A DNA stretch of 51,113 nucleotides from Spirochaetota bacterium. Its GTDB lineage: Bacteria > Spirochaetota > UBA4802 > UBA5550. Location of the stretch: assembly GCA_016928865.1 (NCBI GenBank), contig JAFGJX010000119.1:1-51113 (forward strand), read 5' to 3'. The position numbers were made by a program, and so were the translations under genes. Positions 1 through 10,290 of this stretch are shown piece by piece. Positions within the stretch are counted from its first letter, which is position 1. Each line of letters opens with the position of its first letter. The notes under the pieces were generated by a model, which saw nothing but the letters and a program-made list of their open reading frames with translations, searched no databases and had not been told where the DNA came from.

Positions 1-205
1 AGGGATTGGTATTCGAGTATGTTTCGGTTACCCGCTGGATCAGCTCGCGGTCCCGCACCACGATAAATTCCCATACCTGCGTATTGGCCCATGACGGGGC
101 GAGATGAGCGGCGTGAATGACCTCCCGCAGCTCTTCGTCCGCGACCATGTGCTCGGTATATTTTCTGACAGACCTCCTGCCGGCTATCGCATCCATGAGT
201 TCCAT
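1..205 (-). CDS. Nitroreductase family protein (N-terminal part, cut by window edge)
   Basis: The first 68 residues are visible; the rest lies before base 1. The protein opens with an AGRRSVRKY segment, the FMN-phosphate-contacting N-terminus of the nitroreductase superfamily. It continues with the family's HAAHLAPSWANTQVWEFIVV segment (aligned with the APS..N.QPW.F.VV consensus). Such enzymes are FMN-dependent NAD(P)H oxidoreductases acting on nitro compounds, quinones or flavins; the substrate cannot be predicted from this fragment. The ATG at 203-205 is preceded by a strong GGAGGAGG Shine-Dalgarno. It lies 43 bases downstream of the comFB-like gene on the same strand and is probably the distal gene of the lon operon. 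Family assignment is confident; function is generic. Confidence 0.85.
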   Translation of the reverse strand, partial: MELMDAIAGRRSVRKYTEHMVADEELREVIHAAHLAPSWANTQVWEFIVVRDRELIQRVTETYSNTNP

Positions 206-248
206 TGCAGCCTCCTCCGCTTTACGTTTAAGGGGGACACGGGGCGTG

Positions 249-902
249 TCATTCTTCGGTGATTGATTTCATAAGCACGATGGGAACGAACTGAGACCGG
301 CCATAGTCCGATTTCTTGAGCGCCTCGAGCTTGACTTTAATAGATATTTCCTTGAACTGAGCATGGCGGAAGATCAGGGTGAACGGGACTTTCGGGCCCT
401 TCCCCATTTTTGCCGGAGAGTATTTCGGCCAGAAATGAAATCGGCCCTTGGTCGCGGCACTGGTCCGGTAGGGGTTTTGCCAGTGAGCGTCAACCATGGC
501 GGCCCGTGACGCGCCGAACATCAGCGAGACCTCAACATCCGGAATTATGGCGAGGGTCGATTCCTCGAGGACCTGCCCGATGATGTGCGGCAGAAGGGAG
601 CCCTTCTCGAGGCTGGCCCTCTTCTCCTGCGCGGCGTCGTCCCCGTCTTTATTCAGGATCCTGCTGATGGCCTCGTAGATGAGCATGAGGATGTCGACCT
701 TTTCCTGCACCTTGTACTTCGCGTCAAGGGCGCCGTAGAGCAGGCCGCGTTCGCTGGTAACGTAGCGGGGCGGCACCCGGTTGAGGACGTAGGCGATGAC
801 CTCGTCCTTCTGGTGCTCCGAAACCCTTCGCGCGCCCTCTTTTTTCAACACTTCATCGAGTATGTTGACGACGATGTCCTGCATCAGATTTTTTGCTGGC
901 AT
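249..902 (-). CDS. ComFB-family protein with unknown C-terminal extension
   Basis: A 217-residue protein. Residues about 5-85 match the late-competence ComFB family: an N-terminal helix ([15 protein letters not shown]), the DEVIAYVLNRVPPRYVTSE core, then a charged helix and a C-terminal amphipathic helix of the domain. ComFB in Bacillus sits in the comF operon, and cyanobacterial ComFB-like proteins have been linked to cyclic dinucleotide binding; the role here is not established. Residues about 90-217 contain a basic, beta-rich segment I do not recognise. The gene overlaps the 3' end of lon by 50 bases, which is long for a translational overlap. The first ATG is kept because the next one (residue 7) would still overlap and would shorten the first helix. 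Confidence 0.7.
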   Translation of the reverse strand: MPAKNLMQDIVVNILDEVLKKEGARRVSEHQKDEVIAYVLNRVPPRYVTSERGLLYGALDAKYKVQEKVDILMLIYEAISRILNKDGDDAAQEKRASLEKGSLLPHIIGQVLEESTLAIIPDVEVSLMFGASRAAMVDAHWQNPYRTSAATKGRFHFWPKYSPAKMGKGPKVPFTLIFRHAQFKEISIKVKLEALKKSDYGRSQFVPIVLMKSITEE

Positions 903-3357
903 TGCGCTGCTCCGTTTCTTTTATGTTTTTTTTAGCCTTCTTCGCACCGTCCTTAAACGCGATGGTAATGACTTCTTCGACCTGGTCGACCAGGTGAAAG
1001 CTCATCCCCTTCTTGATGTAGGCGGGAATATCGTCAAGGTCCTTCCTGTTTTCCCTCGGGATGATAATCTCCTTGAGGTTGGCCTTTTTCGCGGCTATGA
1101 TTTTTTCCTTGATGCCGCCGACCGGAAATACCCTGCCCGTGAGCGTCAGCTCGCCCGTCATGGCGAGTCCCGGCTTGATCTTCCTGTCCGTGGCCATGGA
1201 ATAGAGCGATGTCGCCATGGTGATGCCCGCGGACGGGCCGTCCTTGGGGGTGGCCCCGGCGGGAACGTGGATATGTATCATGTTGTTGTTGAATACTTTT
1301 ATCGCCTCGTCGCGGTCCTGTAAAAGGTGCTGCACGTAGCTGTAGGCGATGTTGGCGGATTCGCTCATGACCTCGCCAAGCTGGCCCGTCAGCTTCAGCC
1401 CGCCGCCCTTCCTGTTGGTCACGCCGATCGATTCAACCACCAGCGTGGCGCCGCCGTAGGGGGTCCAGGCGAGCCCGATGGCGAGTCCGGAACGGGTAAT
1501 CTGAATCAGGGAATCGTCCGCGTACAGTTCCGTGCCCAGATATTCCCGCAGTGTCTTCGCCGTCAGGAGCGTGGCTGCCCGTTTTTTCCTCTTCGCCACT
1601 GACGTGGCGGTCTTGCGGCATATCTTTTCGATCTGGCGTTCCAGGTTCCGCACGCCGGCTTCGCGCGCGTAATTGTTAATGATGTACATGAAGCCTTTCT
1701 TGTCGAGCTTTATGCTCCCCTTTTTCAGGCCGTGCTGTTCGAGCTGTTTGGGCAGGAGGTAGCGCCGGGCAATTTCGTATTTCTCATTGGCGATATAACC
1801 CGAGAGGCGTATGATCTCCATCCGGTCGGCGAGCACCTGCGGTATGGTGTCAATGGTGTTCGCCGTGGTGATGAACAGGACATCCGACAGGTTGAAGGGG
1901 GCGTCGATGTAGTAGTCGCGGAACTCGGCGTTCTGTTCCGGGTCAAGCACCTCGAGAAGCGCCGATGCCGGGTCGCCCTGGAAGCTCTGCCCGAGCTTGT
2001 CGATTTCATCAAGCATGAACACGGGGTTCCGGTATTTGCAGATCTTCAGGCCCTGTATGATCTTGCCCGGCATGGCGCCCACGTAGGTGCGCCGGTGGCC
2101 CTTGATCTCGGCCTCGTCACGCATGCCTCCCAGGGATATCCGGAAGAATTTCCTGTTCAGCGCGCGCGCGATCGATTTGCCCAGCGAAGTTTTACCGACG
2201 CCCGGAGGTCCGACCAGGCAGATAATTGAGCCCTTGCCGTCCGGCTTCAGCTTCTTGACCGCCAGGAACTCGAGTATTCTCTTCTTCACGTCATCAAGGC
2301 CATAGTGATCCCGGTTCAGTATTTTTTCCGCCCTGGCGATGTCGATGGAATCGACGGTCTTGCTGTTCCAGGGGAGGGAAAGCACCATGTCGATATAGTT
2401 GCGCGTTACCGCGTATTCAGAAGAGGCTGAGTCCATCATCACAATTTTTCCTGTTTCCTCCTCAATGCGCTCCTTTATTTCCCCTTCCAGCTTAAGCTCT
2501 TCAATCTTCTTGCGAAGGTCTTTGATCTCGCGGGACCGCTCGTCGTCCTCGATGCCCAGCTCAACCTTGATCGCCTTCAGCTGTTCCCTGAGGAAGAAAT
2601 CGCGCTGCTGCTTGTCTATCTTTTCATTTATGCTCCCCTGTATCCTTCTCTGGACAGAGAGCACCTCGATCTCCCGGTGGAGAAGGCCGAGAACCTTCTG
2701 GAGCCGCTTCTTGACGCTCGTGGTCTCAAGGATCTCCTGGTATTCGCGCTTTTCAATGTTCAGGATCGAGGTGACGAAGTCGGCTATCTTGCCCGGCTCG
2801 TCCACGTTCAGCATGGTGAGCTTCATCTCCTCGGTAAAAAGGGGATTGTTGTCGGACAGCAGCTTCAGCTTGCTCAAGACCTCTCGGGTCAGGGCCTTGA
2901 ACTCGATATCTTTTTTATCCGCGGTTGAATCGGTGATGTATTCCACCTCGGCGACGATGTACGGCTCGCTTGAGACGATGCGGCTGATACGAAAGCGCTT
3001 GATGCTGTTTATCAGGACGTTCAGCCCGCCGTCGGGCAGGTTGATCCGCTTAAGGATTTTCGCCGCGGTGCCGAACCCGTACAGGTCGGCCGCGTCAATG
3101 TCGTCCTTGTTGTCGTCCTTTATCAGGACGAGGCCGATGGTCCTTGTTTCATGAACGGTCTTGTCGATAACCTCCGTGAAGCGGCCATTGGATATGATCA
3201 GGGGGGTGATGATGCCCGGGAATATCGGGCGGTAGCGGATCGGAATAATATAGAGCTTGCGCGGCAGGACCTGGTCGATGGAAACAAGGTCGCTCTCGAG
3301 CAGCTCCGTATCGATTGAAATGTCGTTTTTATCAAGAATGATGTCGTCTAAATCCAT
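853..3357 (-). CDS. lon: ATP-dependent Lon protease
   Basis: An 834-residue cytoplasmic AAA+ serine protease that degrades misfolded and regulatory proteins. In order: LON substrate-binding N-domain (about 33-235), coiled-coil linker with the [13 protein letters not shown] motif (about 251-263), Walker [10 protein letters not shown] (383-391), Walker B VFMLDEID (446-453), and the C-terminal protease domain. The catalytic Ser is in KDGPSAG near residue 709 and the Lys in GGIKEK near residue 750, so the full Ser-Lys dyad is present. Length is normal (E. coli 784). The C-terminus carries a lysine-rich tail of about 35 residues. The start ATG has an AGAGG Shine-Dalgarno and a good sigma-70-type promoter upstream. 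It is first gene of an apparent lon > comFB-like > nitroreductase operon. Confidence 0.97.
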   Translation of the reverse strand: MDLDDIILDKNDISIDTELLESDLVSIDQVLPRKLYIIPIRYRPIFPGIITPLIISNGRFTEVIDKTVHETRTIGLVLIKDDNKDDIDAADLYGFGTAAKILKRINLPDGGLNVLINSIKRFRISRIVSSEPYIVAEVEYITDSTADKKDIEFKALTREVLSKLKLLSDNNPLFTEEMKLTMLNVDEPGKIADFVTSILNIEKREYQEILETTSVKKRLQKVLGLLHREIEVLSVQRRIQGSINEKIDKQQRDFFLREQLKAIKVELGIEDDERSREIKDLRKKIEELKLEGEIKERIEEETGKIVMMDSASSEYAVTRNYIDMVLSLPWNSKTVDSIDIARAEKILNRDHYGLDDVKKRILEFLAVKKLKPDGKGSIICLVGPPGVGKTSLGKSIARALNRKFFRISLGGMRDEAEIKGHRRTYVGAMPGKIIQGLKICKYRNPVFMLDEIDKLGQSFQGDPASALLEVLDPEQNAEFRDYYIDAPFNLSDVLFITTANTIDTIPQVLADRMEIIRLSGYIANEKYEIARRYLLPKQLEQHGLKKGSIKLDKKGFMYIINNYAREAGVRNLERQIEKICRKTATSVAKRKKRAATLLTAKTLREYLGTELYADDSLIQITRSGLAIGLAWTPYGGATLVVESIGVTNRKGGGLKLTGQLGEVMSESANIAYSYVQHLLQDRDEAIKVFNNNMIHIHVPAGATPKDGPSAGITMATSLYSMATDRKIKPGLAMTGELTLTGRVFPVGGIKEKIIAAKKANLKEIIIPRENRKDLDDIPAYIKKGMSFHLVDQVEEVITIAFKDGAKKAKKNIKETEQRNASKKSDAGHRRQHTR

Positions 3358-3453
3358 GATGCCTCTATCAAGAACAGGGTACGTGATTTTTCAGAGATGC
3401 GGCCGTTTTTGGTTGAATATTTTTTCCCCTCAGTGTCCACTATCTCCAGATTA

Positions 3454-3482
3454 ACTGTAATTAAAACGTCGATATTTGTCAA
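3454..3482 (-). promoter_or_regulatory. Sigma-70-type promoter for the lon operon
   Basis: On the minus strand a perfect TTGACA (-35, 3482-3477) is followed after exactly 17 bases by TACAGT (-10, 3459-3454, 4/6 match). Transcription would start near 3447, giving a leader of about 90 bases before the lon ATG at 3357. This is inferred from sequence only; no heat-shock CIRCE-type element is seen. Confidence 0.5.
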
Positions 3483-3496
3483 TTAAATAGTATATG

Positions 3497-3550
3497 GCCC
3501 GCATGCGTGCGCAAGCTGACATAATCGATGTGTGCCAGGAGCATGCGGGC
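3497..3550. repeat. Inverted repeat GCCCGCATGC...GCATGCGGGC between lon and cya
   Basis: Two perfect 10-base arms (3497-3506 and 3541-3550) flank a 34-base spacer. Pairing extends outward by TATG/CATA with a one-base bulge. Each arm contains the self-complementary GCATGC. The spacing, about five helical turns from centre to centre of the arms, suits either a pair of operator half-sites or a long hairpin. It sits between the divergent lon promoter and the cyclase gene and could regulate either. Confidence 0.6.
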
Positions 3551-3633
3551 ATACGTAAAAAGTTTGGCATTTAGCGTAAATTATGCTGGAGGATATCGGT
3601 CGGATTTGATTTCATGCCATATCGTGTGAAAAC

Positions 3634-6369
3634 ATGTCAATCCAAGAAGAGCTACATAAAAACCGCGAGCTGTTCCTGCAGTTCAATGACGTAAAGTACA
3701 AGCGCTTCCAGCAGCTTATCGGGAATCCCGGCGTGCGCCGCGTTATAAATTCAATTCCCATCCTGCTGAGCGTTAACCACAAGAGGCTTCCCGGGTATAT
3801 CGATGGCGATGTTCCCTGCGGAATTGCCAGCCTGAAGCCGGAAAGTGAGGCGATGAAATACCTGCAGGGCAGGTTTTATGTCAGGGAAATCGAGCTCAGG
3901 ACCCGAAATCCGTTTATCCACATGATGGCCGTAATGGGAAGCGTGGGCACTATCGCCTATACCAAGGACTCCGATTTTGATTACTGGGTCTGCATCGACC
4001 GGCGGACCGCGACGCCAGAGAAGATTGACCTCTTTCAGAAAAAGGTAGACGCTATTCAGAACTGGGCGATGAAGGAGATCAATCTTGAGGTCAATATCTT
4101 CGTCAATGACATCAGCAATATCAAAGCGAACATCTTTGCCGAAAACCGGGAGGAGGCTTTCGGCTCCATCATCGGTGCGGTTCTGAAAGACGAGTTCTTC
4201 AGGAGCTCCATCATTATCGCCGGAAAAACCCCCTTCTGGTGGGTGCTTCCCCGGTTCGTGCGGGATAATGAATACGAGGCATTTTATCAGCAGGTCCCGG
4301 AGAAGGAGAGGGAGGAGCATTTCGTCGATCTCGGGAACCTGTACGAGATATCCCGGGAGGATTTCATCGGCGCCGCCCTGTTCCTAATCATCAAATCGCT
4401 GGGCAATCCCTTCAAGTCGATCATCAAGCTGGGCCTGCTGGAGAAATACCTGTTCAGCCCGGATAATTCTCCGCTCCTCTGCCAGAAGGTCAAATCGAAC
4501 ATGCTCCGCGGAAACCTGGACAACAAAATCATCGATTCGTATATACTCATGTTTGAAGAGGTCTATGAATACTATGCGTCGACCGTAGGCGACAAGGCGC
4601 TTCTGAAAATATTGCGGCAGAACCTCTATCTGAAGATCAATCCGCAGCTGTCGCGATATATCGGCGTCAAGGACCGGCAGGGCCTGCCCTACAAGGTGCT
4701 GGTGATGTTCAGGTACGTGAAGGAATGGGGATGGAGCGGGAAGGAGGTAAAGGCCCTCGATAATTTCGAGAGCTGGGACTATAACCGCACGATGGTGTTC
4801 TGGAACCTGGTCCAGAAGTTCATGCTGCTCAGCTACCAGAAGATCGCGGCCCAGATCCCTTCGATGAACCTCGAGGAAAAAGTTTCCGCGTCGGACTTCA
4901 AGCTGCTGAGCGGGAAGATCAAGTCCCATTTTGCCCACGACAAAAACAAGATCGACAACTACATAACCTTCAAGGACACGCCCTTTGAATCCATGCTGTA
5001 CGTCGAGCCGGCGGCGGGGAGCGGCATGGACGCGGATGAATGGAGGCTGCTGAAAAAAAACATATCCGCCGGAGACGCGGGGCAGGCAACGGTCCTGAAG
5101 ACCGAAAAGGGCCTGGTGCGCCTCCTTGCCTGGACGGCCATCAACCAGATTTTCAACCCGCACTTCAGCAGGATCAAATTCCAGGCGGGATACAGCAGGG
5201 TTACCCAGAACAGGGTGCTTGAGCTGATCGGACGCATCGCTTCCCTCTTTTCCGGCACCCTCTCGAAACTGAAAAACGAATATTACCTGCGCCCTGCCTT
5301 CAACATGGCGAATATGCTCATCATCAATTTCGGGATCGAGAACGCGGATGCCGTTGCCACCATCCATCATATCTATGAGACCAGCTGGGGCGAAGCCTAC
5401 ATCGATGAATACGGCACGGCCGAGGACATTATATCGATACTCGGAACGGTGCTGAAAGAGGGGATCATCTCCTGTCCCAGGTTTGACGACTACTGCGTCA
5501 TCGATTCGCCCGAACCGTTCAAAAAGCCATATAAAGACATCGAGCAGATTTTCAGGGAAGCGTATGAGTTCATAATCAGGGCCGGGGACAGCCGTGCAGC
5601 CTATCGCTTCCTCGGACGGATCGGCGGAAGGTATGTGACCGTCACGAGGGACGGCGCCTCGGTGTCGCTTACCAGCGATACCGATATCGTGAAGGCGCTG
5701 TCGCGCATATCGTTGAGTCCCCGCGCTTTTGTGTCATATTCGTTCTGTTGCACGGATGCGCGCCTTCGCATACTGGATGAGATTTACAAAATGAAAAAAA
5801 AGAACGTCATCACCGCGGCGCTGGAGGAGGCGGGAGACTATGTGCTGGCCTATGTTGTCAACGAGCGCGATAATGTCTTTACGTTCATAAGGCCGAAAGC
5901 AATGAAGGATGACCTTGTGTTGTTCCTCTATGATTTTTGTCAGAATATTTCGCGCAGGATCAATGGCCGGGAAAATCTTGCCCGTCTCGCCCAGAGACTC
6001 CACCTGTTTCAGCTCTCGACCGACCGTTTCGGAAAGATATCGTTCGAGAACAGGACCATGTGGTGCGAGGAGCTGTACGTGGTTAAATTTAAATCAAGGA
6101 AAGGGATTTCCGTCCGAATCGCCAATTATTCCACGAGCGAACCGCTCTATTCCCTGTCCGCGACCGGCGGGCCGGCGACGGAATATGCGCCGCTGAATCT
6201 TGTGCCGACGCGTCTTGAGACACTTGTCAGACAGGATCCCTTGCTCACGCGCGTCGTCAATGATATTGAATTTACGGATATGCAGGAACACCAGCTCCAT
6301 CCGGGTTCAACGCCGTATTTTTATGAAAAGTACCGTCTGGAGCTGATTCTTGAAAGATTGAAAAAGTAG
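3634..6369 (+). CDS. Class I adenylate cyclase (CyaA-like)
   Basis: A 911-residue protein matching the enterobacterial-type class I adenylate cyclase, which makes cAMP from ATP in the cytoplasm. The N-terminal catalytic region shows the family's order of motifs: the NSIPILLSVNH...LPGYIDGDVPCGI segment (E. coli LLPTLLHYHH...MPGYLDGNVPKGI), then the nucleotidyltransferase-fold active site GSVGTIAYTKDSDFDYWV. There G102-S103 and the carboxylates D112, D114 and D116 match GS...SSDLDIWV. Length is near the usual 850-900. The large C-terminal half, regulatory in enterobacteria, is poorly conserved. The ATG at 3634 has no close Shine-Dalgarno (GGAGGA lies about 40 bases upstream), but an in-frame TGA at 3607 leaves no upstream start. 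Class I enzymes are best known from gammaproteobacteria. Confidence 0.88.
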   Translation: MSIQEELHKNRELFLQFNDVKYKRFQQLIGNPGVRRVINSIPILLSVNHKRLPGYIDGDVPCGIASLKPESEAMKYLQGRFYVREIELRTRNPFIHMMAVMGSVGTIAYTKDSDFDYWVCIDRRTATPEKIDLFQKKVDAIQNWAMKEINLEVNIFVNDISNIKANIFAENREEAFGSIIGAVLKDEFFRSSIIIAGKTPFWWVLPRFVRDNEYEAFYQQVPEKEREEHFVDLGNLYEISREDFIGAALFLIIKSLGNPFKSIIKLGLLEKYLFSPDNSPLLCQKVKSNMLRGNLDNKIIDSYILMFEEVYEYYASTVGDKALLKILRQNLYLKINPQLSRYIGVKDRQGLPYKVLVMFRYVKEWGWSGKEVKALDNFESWDYNRTMVFWNLVQKFMLLSYQKIAAQIPSMNLEEKVSASDFKLLSGKIKSHFAHDKNKIDNYITFKDTPFESMLYVEPAAGSGMDADEWRLLKKNISAGDAGQATVLKTEKGLVRLLAWTAINQIFNPHFSRIKFQAGYSRVTQNRVLELIGRIASLFSGTLSKLKNEYYLRPAFNMANMLIINFGIENADAVATIHHIYETSWGEAYIDEYGTAEDIISILGTVLKEGIISCPRFDDYCVIDSPEPFKKPYKDIEQIFREAYEFIIRAGDSRAAYRFLGRIGGRYVTVTRDGASVSLTSDTDIVKALSRISLSPRAFVSYSFCCTDARLRILDEIYKMKKKNVITAALEEAGDYVLAYVVNERDNVFTFIRPKAMKDDLVLFLYDFCQNISRRINGRENLARLAQRLHLFQLSTDRFGKISFENRTMWCEELYVVKFKSRKGISVRIANYSTSEPLYSLSATGGPATEYAPLNLVPTRLETLVRQDPLLTRVVNDIEFTDMQEHQLHPGSTPYFYEKYRLELILERLKK

Positions 6370-6370
6370 G

Positions 6371-6937
6371 TTATTCCACCGGGAAATTGTCCCGGAAGAA
6401 CTTTACTTTCTTTTCCTTTTTATCGTCTTTGTCGTCGGCGAGGGTTCCCTTCTCAAGGGCGACATCAAGGATCTTGACGCTCGGGTCATTCGCTTGTTTC
6501 TGGCCGGCGCCCTTTGATGCCGCGGGCTTGCCGCTTTCCCTGGTCTTCTCAATTTTTGAGATTTTGGCGTCGATCAGGTCCTGTGTAAGGATGTTAATTT
6601 CACCGTCATCATCATCGACCGGCTCTTCCTGCTCGACTTTTTTCGGCCGGGTCTCTTTCTTCTTTTTTTCAGCCGTCGCGGGTTTTGCCTTCGCGGCGGG
6701 CGAGGCTTCCTCTTCGTCGCCCTCGATCTCTTTCCTCATGGCTTCAGGAGGGTTCTCTATTCTCAGGTCGAGCATTTTTATTCTGTCGCCGAGGAGGATG
6801 TTTATCTGCTTCTCAATTGACATGAAGATCGGGGTCGTGAATGACTTGTTACGCTTGACCGATTTTTCCAGTTTTTTCAGCTCCCGGATATCATTGTCGA
6901 TATCCTCTATTCTTTTTATCACATGAATGACCTTCAT
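6371..6937 (-). CDS. Lysine/glutamate-rich coiled-coil protein of unknown function
   Basis: A protein of about 188 residues. The chosen ATG (6937) has GGGGTGG upstream; a further in-frame ATG at 6979 lacks a ribosome site. Residues 1-60 form a charged helical region (MKVIHVIKRIEDIDNDIRELKK...) likely to make a coiled coil, ending with a second helix containing LGDRIKMLDLRIENPP. Residues 65-150 are low-complexity acidic and lysine-rich, and the last 40 residues are again charged. No signal peptide, membrane segment or known domain is visible. Its stop codon is one base from the end of the convergent cyclase gene, so transcripts from the two strands probably overlap. Function unknown. Confidence 0.6.
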   Translation of the reverse strand: MKVIHVIKRIEDIDNDIRELKKLEKSVKRNKSFTTPIFMSIEKQINILLGDRIKMLDLRIENPPEAMRKEIEGDEEEASPAAKAKPATAEKKKKETRPKKVEQEEPVDDDDGEINILTQDLIDAKISKIEKTRESGKPAASKGAGQKQANDPSVKILDVALEKGTLADDKDDKKEKKVKFFRDNFPVE

Positions 6938-7009
6938 ATTCCACCCCTGGGTTGTATGGTTGACGCGGGAGGGCCGCACAGCGCTCCCGCCCGGAAATCC
7001 TGATCACTT

Positions 7010-7219
7010 TTAGCTATAAGACAGACATTGAATTACGTCAATGATTTTTTGAAATGCGACGTAATCCTGTAGGGAAACGACTTTTTTTGCCGGGAGCCTT
7101 CCTGCTCGGCCGAAACGTATTGGATGTCCTGTCTCCTCGGCGGCTTTGTATATCCATGAAGTTGGAAAGAACGCGATGGTGTTTTTTGCCTGCCGATATT
7201 CAATCGGCTCATATGTCAA
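7010..7219 (-). CDS. Small hypothetical protein, possibly a gene remnant
   Basis: A 69-residue frame starting MTYEPIEYRQ, with a weak GGGAAAT ribosome site. The central WIYKAAEETGHPIRFGRAGR resembles in style the winged-helix or excisionase-like proteins, where a basic GR-rich loop follows a helix, but the match is too weak to assign. It has no clear promoter or terminator. Amino-acid composition is protein-like rather than shadow-like, and no longer frame opposes it. It could be a real small DNA-binding protein or a relic. Confidence 0.3.
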   Translation of the reverse strand: MTYEPIEYRQAKNTIAFFPTSWIYKAAEETGHPIRFGRAGRLPAKKVVSLQDYVAFQKIIDVIQCLSYS

Positions 7220-7485
7220 TTTCCCTGGGAGGCCGATGCCAGTATTTATATCTTATCAAACTGCCCAGGTCTGATTATACATCGCACCACGATCTTTTTT
7301 TTGGGACAAACTTACAGCTGATCTTTACGTTTTGACAGGACGGTATACTGATATTTTTTTGCACACCCCTTCCCGGGGACGGAGGATCTTGCTTGTTTTA
7401 TACGGGATATCTTTTACCCGCATATTTGTCTGTGTAAAAGGGATGATAAAGGCAGTATTGGCACCGCCAATCAGTATCCATGAAA
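7220..7485. other. Gene-poor gap before the chemoreceptor stop
   Basis: I see no convincing gene, RNA or terminator here. The stretch is AT-rich with short pyrimidine runs and no strong hairpin with a T-run. Confidence 0.4.
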
Positions 7486-9819
7486 TTAGACTTTAAAGCG
7501 GTGAATGATCTCATTTAGATCGCGAGCTTTCTGTTTCAATGACCCTGATGCTTCCGCGACTGTCTGGGTGGTCAGCGCGATTTCTTGAATAGAAGTGTTG
7601 ACTTTTGTCAGAGCGTTTAATATTTCAGTACTGGTCACCTTCTGTTCGCCTGTTGCCATGGCAATCTGTTCAGCCATCCTGTTAATTTCCTCAATGTCCA
7701 GCATTACCTGCTCGCTGCCTTTTATCTGCTCATCCGAGGAAGCGGCTATATCTTCAAAGAGTTTTGCAGCCATTCCTATTTTTTTGATCATATCTGTAAT
7801 TGCTGAGGCTGTTTTGTTGACCAGCATAGCTCCGTTCTGGATATCCGCCTGGCTTGTGGTGATGACGGATTCAATTTCTTTGGTGCTCCGTGCAGTCGCT
7901 TCTGCCAGTTTGGAAATTTCCTCGGAAACAACTGCAAAGCCCTTGCCGTGTTCTCCGGCGCGGGCTGCCTCAATGGCGGCGTTCAGGGAGAGGAGATTAA
8001 TCTGGTCGGATATGTCATTGATGATGGCAACAATATCCACAATTTTTTTGGAGCTTTCCGCAATCTGGTTGATGCTCTTGGTGGTGTCCTTAAGCATCTG
8101 ATCTGTTTCATAAGCGCGGGTCACGGTTTCTTTCGCCTCGCTGGTGACATTGTTGGCATTCTCCCCCACCGTTCTTGTTGATGATGTCAGTTCCTCCATG
8201 GAAGCGCTTGTCTGGGATACCCTTTCCGCCTGGCCTTTTGAGGATAGAGCAACATTTTCTATTGTTGCCATAAGCTCTTCATTGGAAGATGTTGTCTCCT
8301 CAATAAAAGATGCCTGGGTCTGCGATTCGGTTTCCATGGTTGAGCTTATGGTGCTCAGTGAAGCTGATTCCCTGTCCAGATCCTCGGCAATTGTGACAAT
8401 GTTGTTAATCATGCGTTTAATGGTTACGATCATATTGTTGATCGCTTCGATCAGCTCGTCTGTTTCATTGCGGATGGCATTCTGATACACTTCGCATTCA
8501 CAGCAGTATTCTTTCTTTGTTTCCCATCCATCGGTCAGCGCCCTGCCGTTATCGCAGAGGGTGCCGTCTATACGCCAGCAGGCCAGATTGTGGCTTTCAT
8601 AAGAGGGGCAATTCGTCCACTGGCAGTTTTTGACCTGGGCGCATTTTTTATAGTGGACCTGGGGGATAAAGAGAGTGAGATCGCCAGAACTGACCTTTAC
8701 GACAAGGTCAATTATATTACTGAGGGGTTTAAAAATTTGGTTTGCGGCTATGGAGCTTATGATAAACAGGATCGCCGGAAATGCCGTCAGAAGCAGAATC
8801 ATGATTGTAAAGACAAGCGTAAGGTCATGGAGGATGTCATCCGTCCCCACAGATGAGACTATTATCCAGTCCCATTTTTTAAAATAGGCTGCGTAGGCTA
8901 TATGGTTAATTATTTTTCCTTTTCCATCTGGATAGTTGTATTTAATATACCCTTCTTTTTTTTCTATGATCCCGCCAATAAAAGACTCTCCTGTTATCGG
9001 ATCTTTCTGATTCAGTATGTTTTTACCTCTGAGCACGGGATGTTCAATTGCCTGGCCCAATGAATTTACTACATACACGTAGCCCTGGCGCCCTATTTTT
9101 GATTCCTTGATAATATCAAAGATTGCTGTTTTGGGGGCAGGGATACCCACATAAACCGCGCCAATTATTTTTCCTCCTGTTGATTTAAGCGGCTCGTAAC
9201 GGGTGATGTTCCATTGGCCTACAACAATTGCTCTTCCACTGTATGCCTTCCCCTGAATAATGGTTCTGAAAACCAGCGATTCACTGGGGATATAGGTAAG
9301 GATGGCTCTTGATCCGTCTTCATTTTTAACATTGGTGGCTATTCTTATCAGTTTGTTGTCATGAAGTTGGAAAATAGTTGATGTCGCCCCCGGGGACCCT
9401 ATTCTGTAGGAAATGGAATCCACGATGCCGTAATTTTTAAAAAAAGAGGTATAGCCTGACCTCATGTCAGGAAGATCGATTTCTTCTGTTTCAAGGGAAT
9501 CCTGGTTCTTGATGGTGAGTTTGCGTTTTTTCACGGATATATAAATATTATTGAATTTATTCATAACATTTTGCGCCACGGCATATCCCTGGCGGATATT
9601 ATCATTAAGTTTTTTATCAATAGACTCGCTCTGTATTTCGCACAATTTCAGGATGTGGTCCGAGGTGTTGCGCAGGTTCTGCTGTGCTGTGGAGATCAGC
9701 GCCTGCCGCGATATAAAGTAGATAATGAGTAGAGATATTATAAGCGGTATGATTGAGGTGATGCTTATATACCTGAATATTGTGCCTCTGAAACCGGTTA
9801 TGTATTTTTTAATGTTCAT
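7486..9819 (-). CDS. Methyl-accepting chemotaxis protein with Cache-type sensor and cysteine-rich insert
   Basis: A 777-residue inner-membrane chemoreceptor. Transmembrane helix 1 spans about 17-36. A double-Cache-like extracytoplasmic sensor covers about 40-330 ([11 protein letters not shown], then [16 protein letters not shown] typical of the second half). Helix 2 spans about 334-357, followed by a HAMP-like linker. Residues 393-442 then hold eight cysteines ([29 protein letters not shown]), a compact metal-binding-type module of the kind annotated as a two-CW domain. The signalling hairpin contains [19 protein letters not shown] from residue 617. No C-terminal CheR-tethering pentapeptide is present. 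The start at 9819 is preferred (AAAGG ahead); an ATG 39 bases upstream has no ribosome site. The ligand is unknown, and the cysteines could add redox or metal sensing. Confidence 0.92.
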   Translation of the reverse strand: MNIKKYITGFRGTIFRYISITSIIPLIISLLIIYFISRQALISTAQQNLRNTSDHILKLCEIQSESIDKKLNDNIRQGYAVAQNVMNKFNNIYISVKKRKLTIKNQDSLETEEIDLPDMRSGYTSFFKNYGIVDSISYRIGSPGATSTIFQLHDNKLIRIATNVKNEDGSRAILTYIPSESLVFRTIIQGKAYSGRAIVVGQWNITRYEPLKSTGGKIIGAVYVGIPAPKTAIFDIIKESKIGRQGYVYVVNSLGQAIEHPVLRGKNILNQKDPITGESFIGGIIEKKEGYIKYNYPDGKGKIINHIAYAAYFKKWDWIIVSSVGTDDILHDLTLVFTIMILLLTAFPAILFIISSIAANQIFKPLSNIIDLVVKVSSGDLTLFIPQVHYKKCAQVKNCQWTNCPSYESHNLACWRIDGTLCDNGRALTDGWETKKEYCCECEVYQNAIRNETDELIEAINNMIVTIKRMINNIVTIAEDLDRESASLSTISSTMETESQTQASFIEETTSSNEELMATIENVALSSKGQAERVSQTSASMEELTSSTRTVGENANNVTSEAKETVTRAYETDQMLKDTTKSINQIAESSKKIVDIVAIINDISDQINLLSLNAAIEAARAGEHGKGFAVVSEEISKLAEATARSTKEIESVITTSQADIQNGAMLVNKTASAITDMIKKIGMAAKLFEDIAASSDEQIKGSEQVMLDIEEINRMAEQIAMATGEQKVTSTEILNALTKVNTSIQEIALTTQTVAEASGSLKQKARDLNEIIHRFKV

Positions 9820-9888
9820 TGTATGGCCTTTTCTATTAATTGATTGCTGTCTGATCATGAAAATATTTATTGATGGTTACCTGACAGT

Positions 9889-9918
9889 AATATAATATAT
9901 GAAAAAAACCGTATGCAA
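9889..9918 (-). promoter_or_regulatory. Possible promoter of the chemoreceptor gene
   Basis: Minus strand TTGCAT (9918-9913), 18-base spacer, TATATT (9894-9889, 5/6). The leader would be about 65 bases. The -35 is poor, so an alternative sigma factor, usual for chemotaxis genes, cannot be excluded. Confidence 0.3.
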
Positions 9919-10290
9919 ACGAATTATTAATATTTGTATTAAGATAATGAAAAAATAAGTCAATTATACAGGGATAAGCCATCTCTTCAGCATGGGCCCG
10001 GATGGCACAATTAGTTTTTTTCTTTTGCTGAGCCTGTTGTCTGTACCGGCCCCCTCTTAAATGAAGCACTTTCTGGTAAAAAAATTCATTGGACAGATGT
10101 TTGGAAAATTTATATGATCCAAAAAATCCCTGTCCTTCCGCCGCATACGATCCGGGCAGGGATACAGCAGAGGAGGGATGCCGGCAGAATAACCGGGCAA
10201 CCGGATAGAAGAATCAGGCAAAGGAACAACGCTGGTACCACTTTGATTGAACCTGCTTCTGGACAATGAAAGCGAAGGGAGAATAAACGC
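9919..10290. other. Intergenic region between chemoreceptor and lipoprotein genes
   Basis: About 370 bases, with no supported gene. A weak inverted repeat ATCCCTG...CAGGGAT lies near 10125-10163. A GAAGGGAG ribosome site belongs to the lipoprotein gene at 10291. Confidence 0.4.

Noticed and set aside
9836..10069. 77-codon frame on the minus strand upstream of the chemoreceptor
   Set aside because: AT-rich, overlaps the probable promoter and start of the chemoreceptor, no ribosome site.
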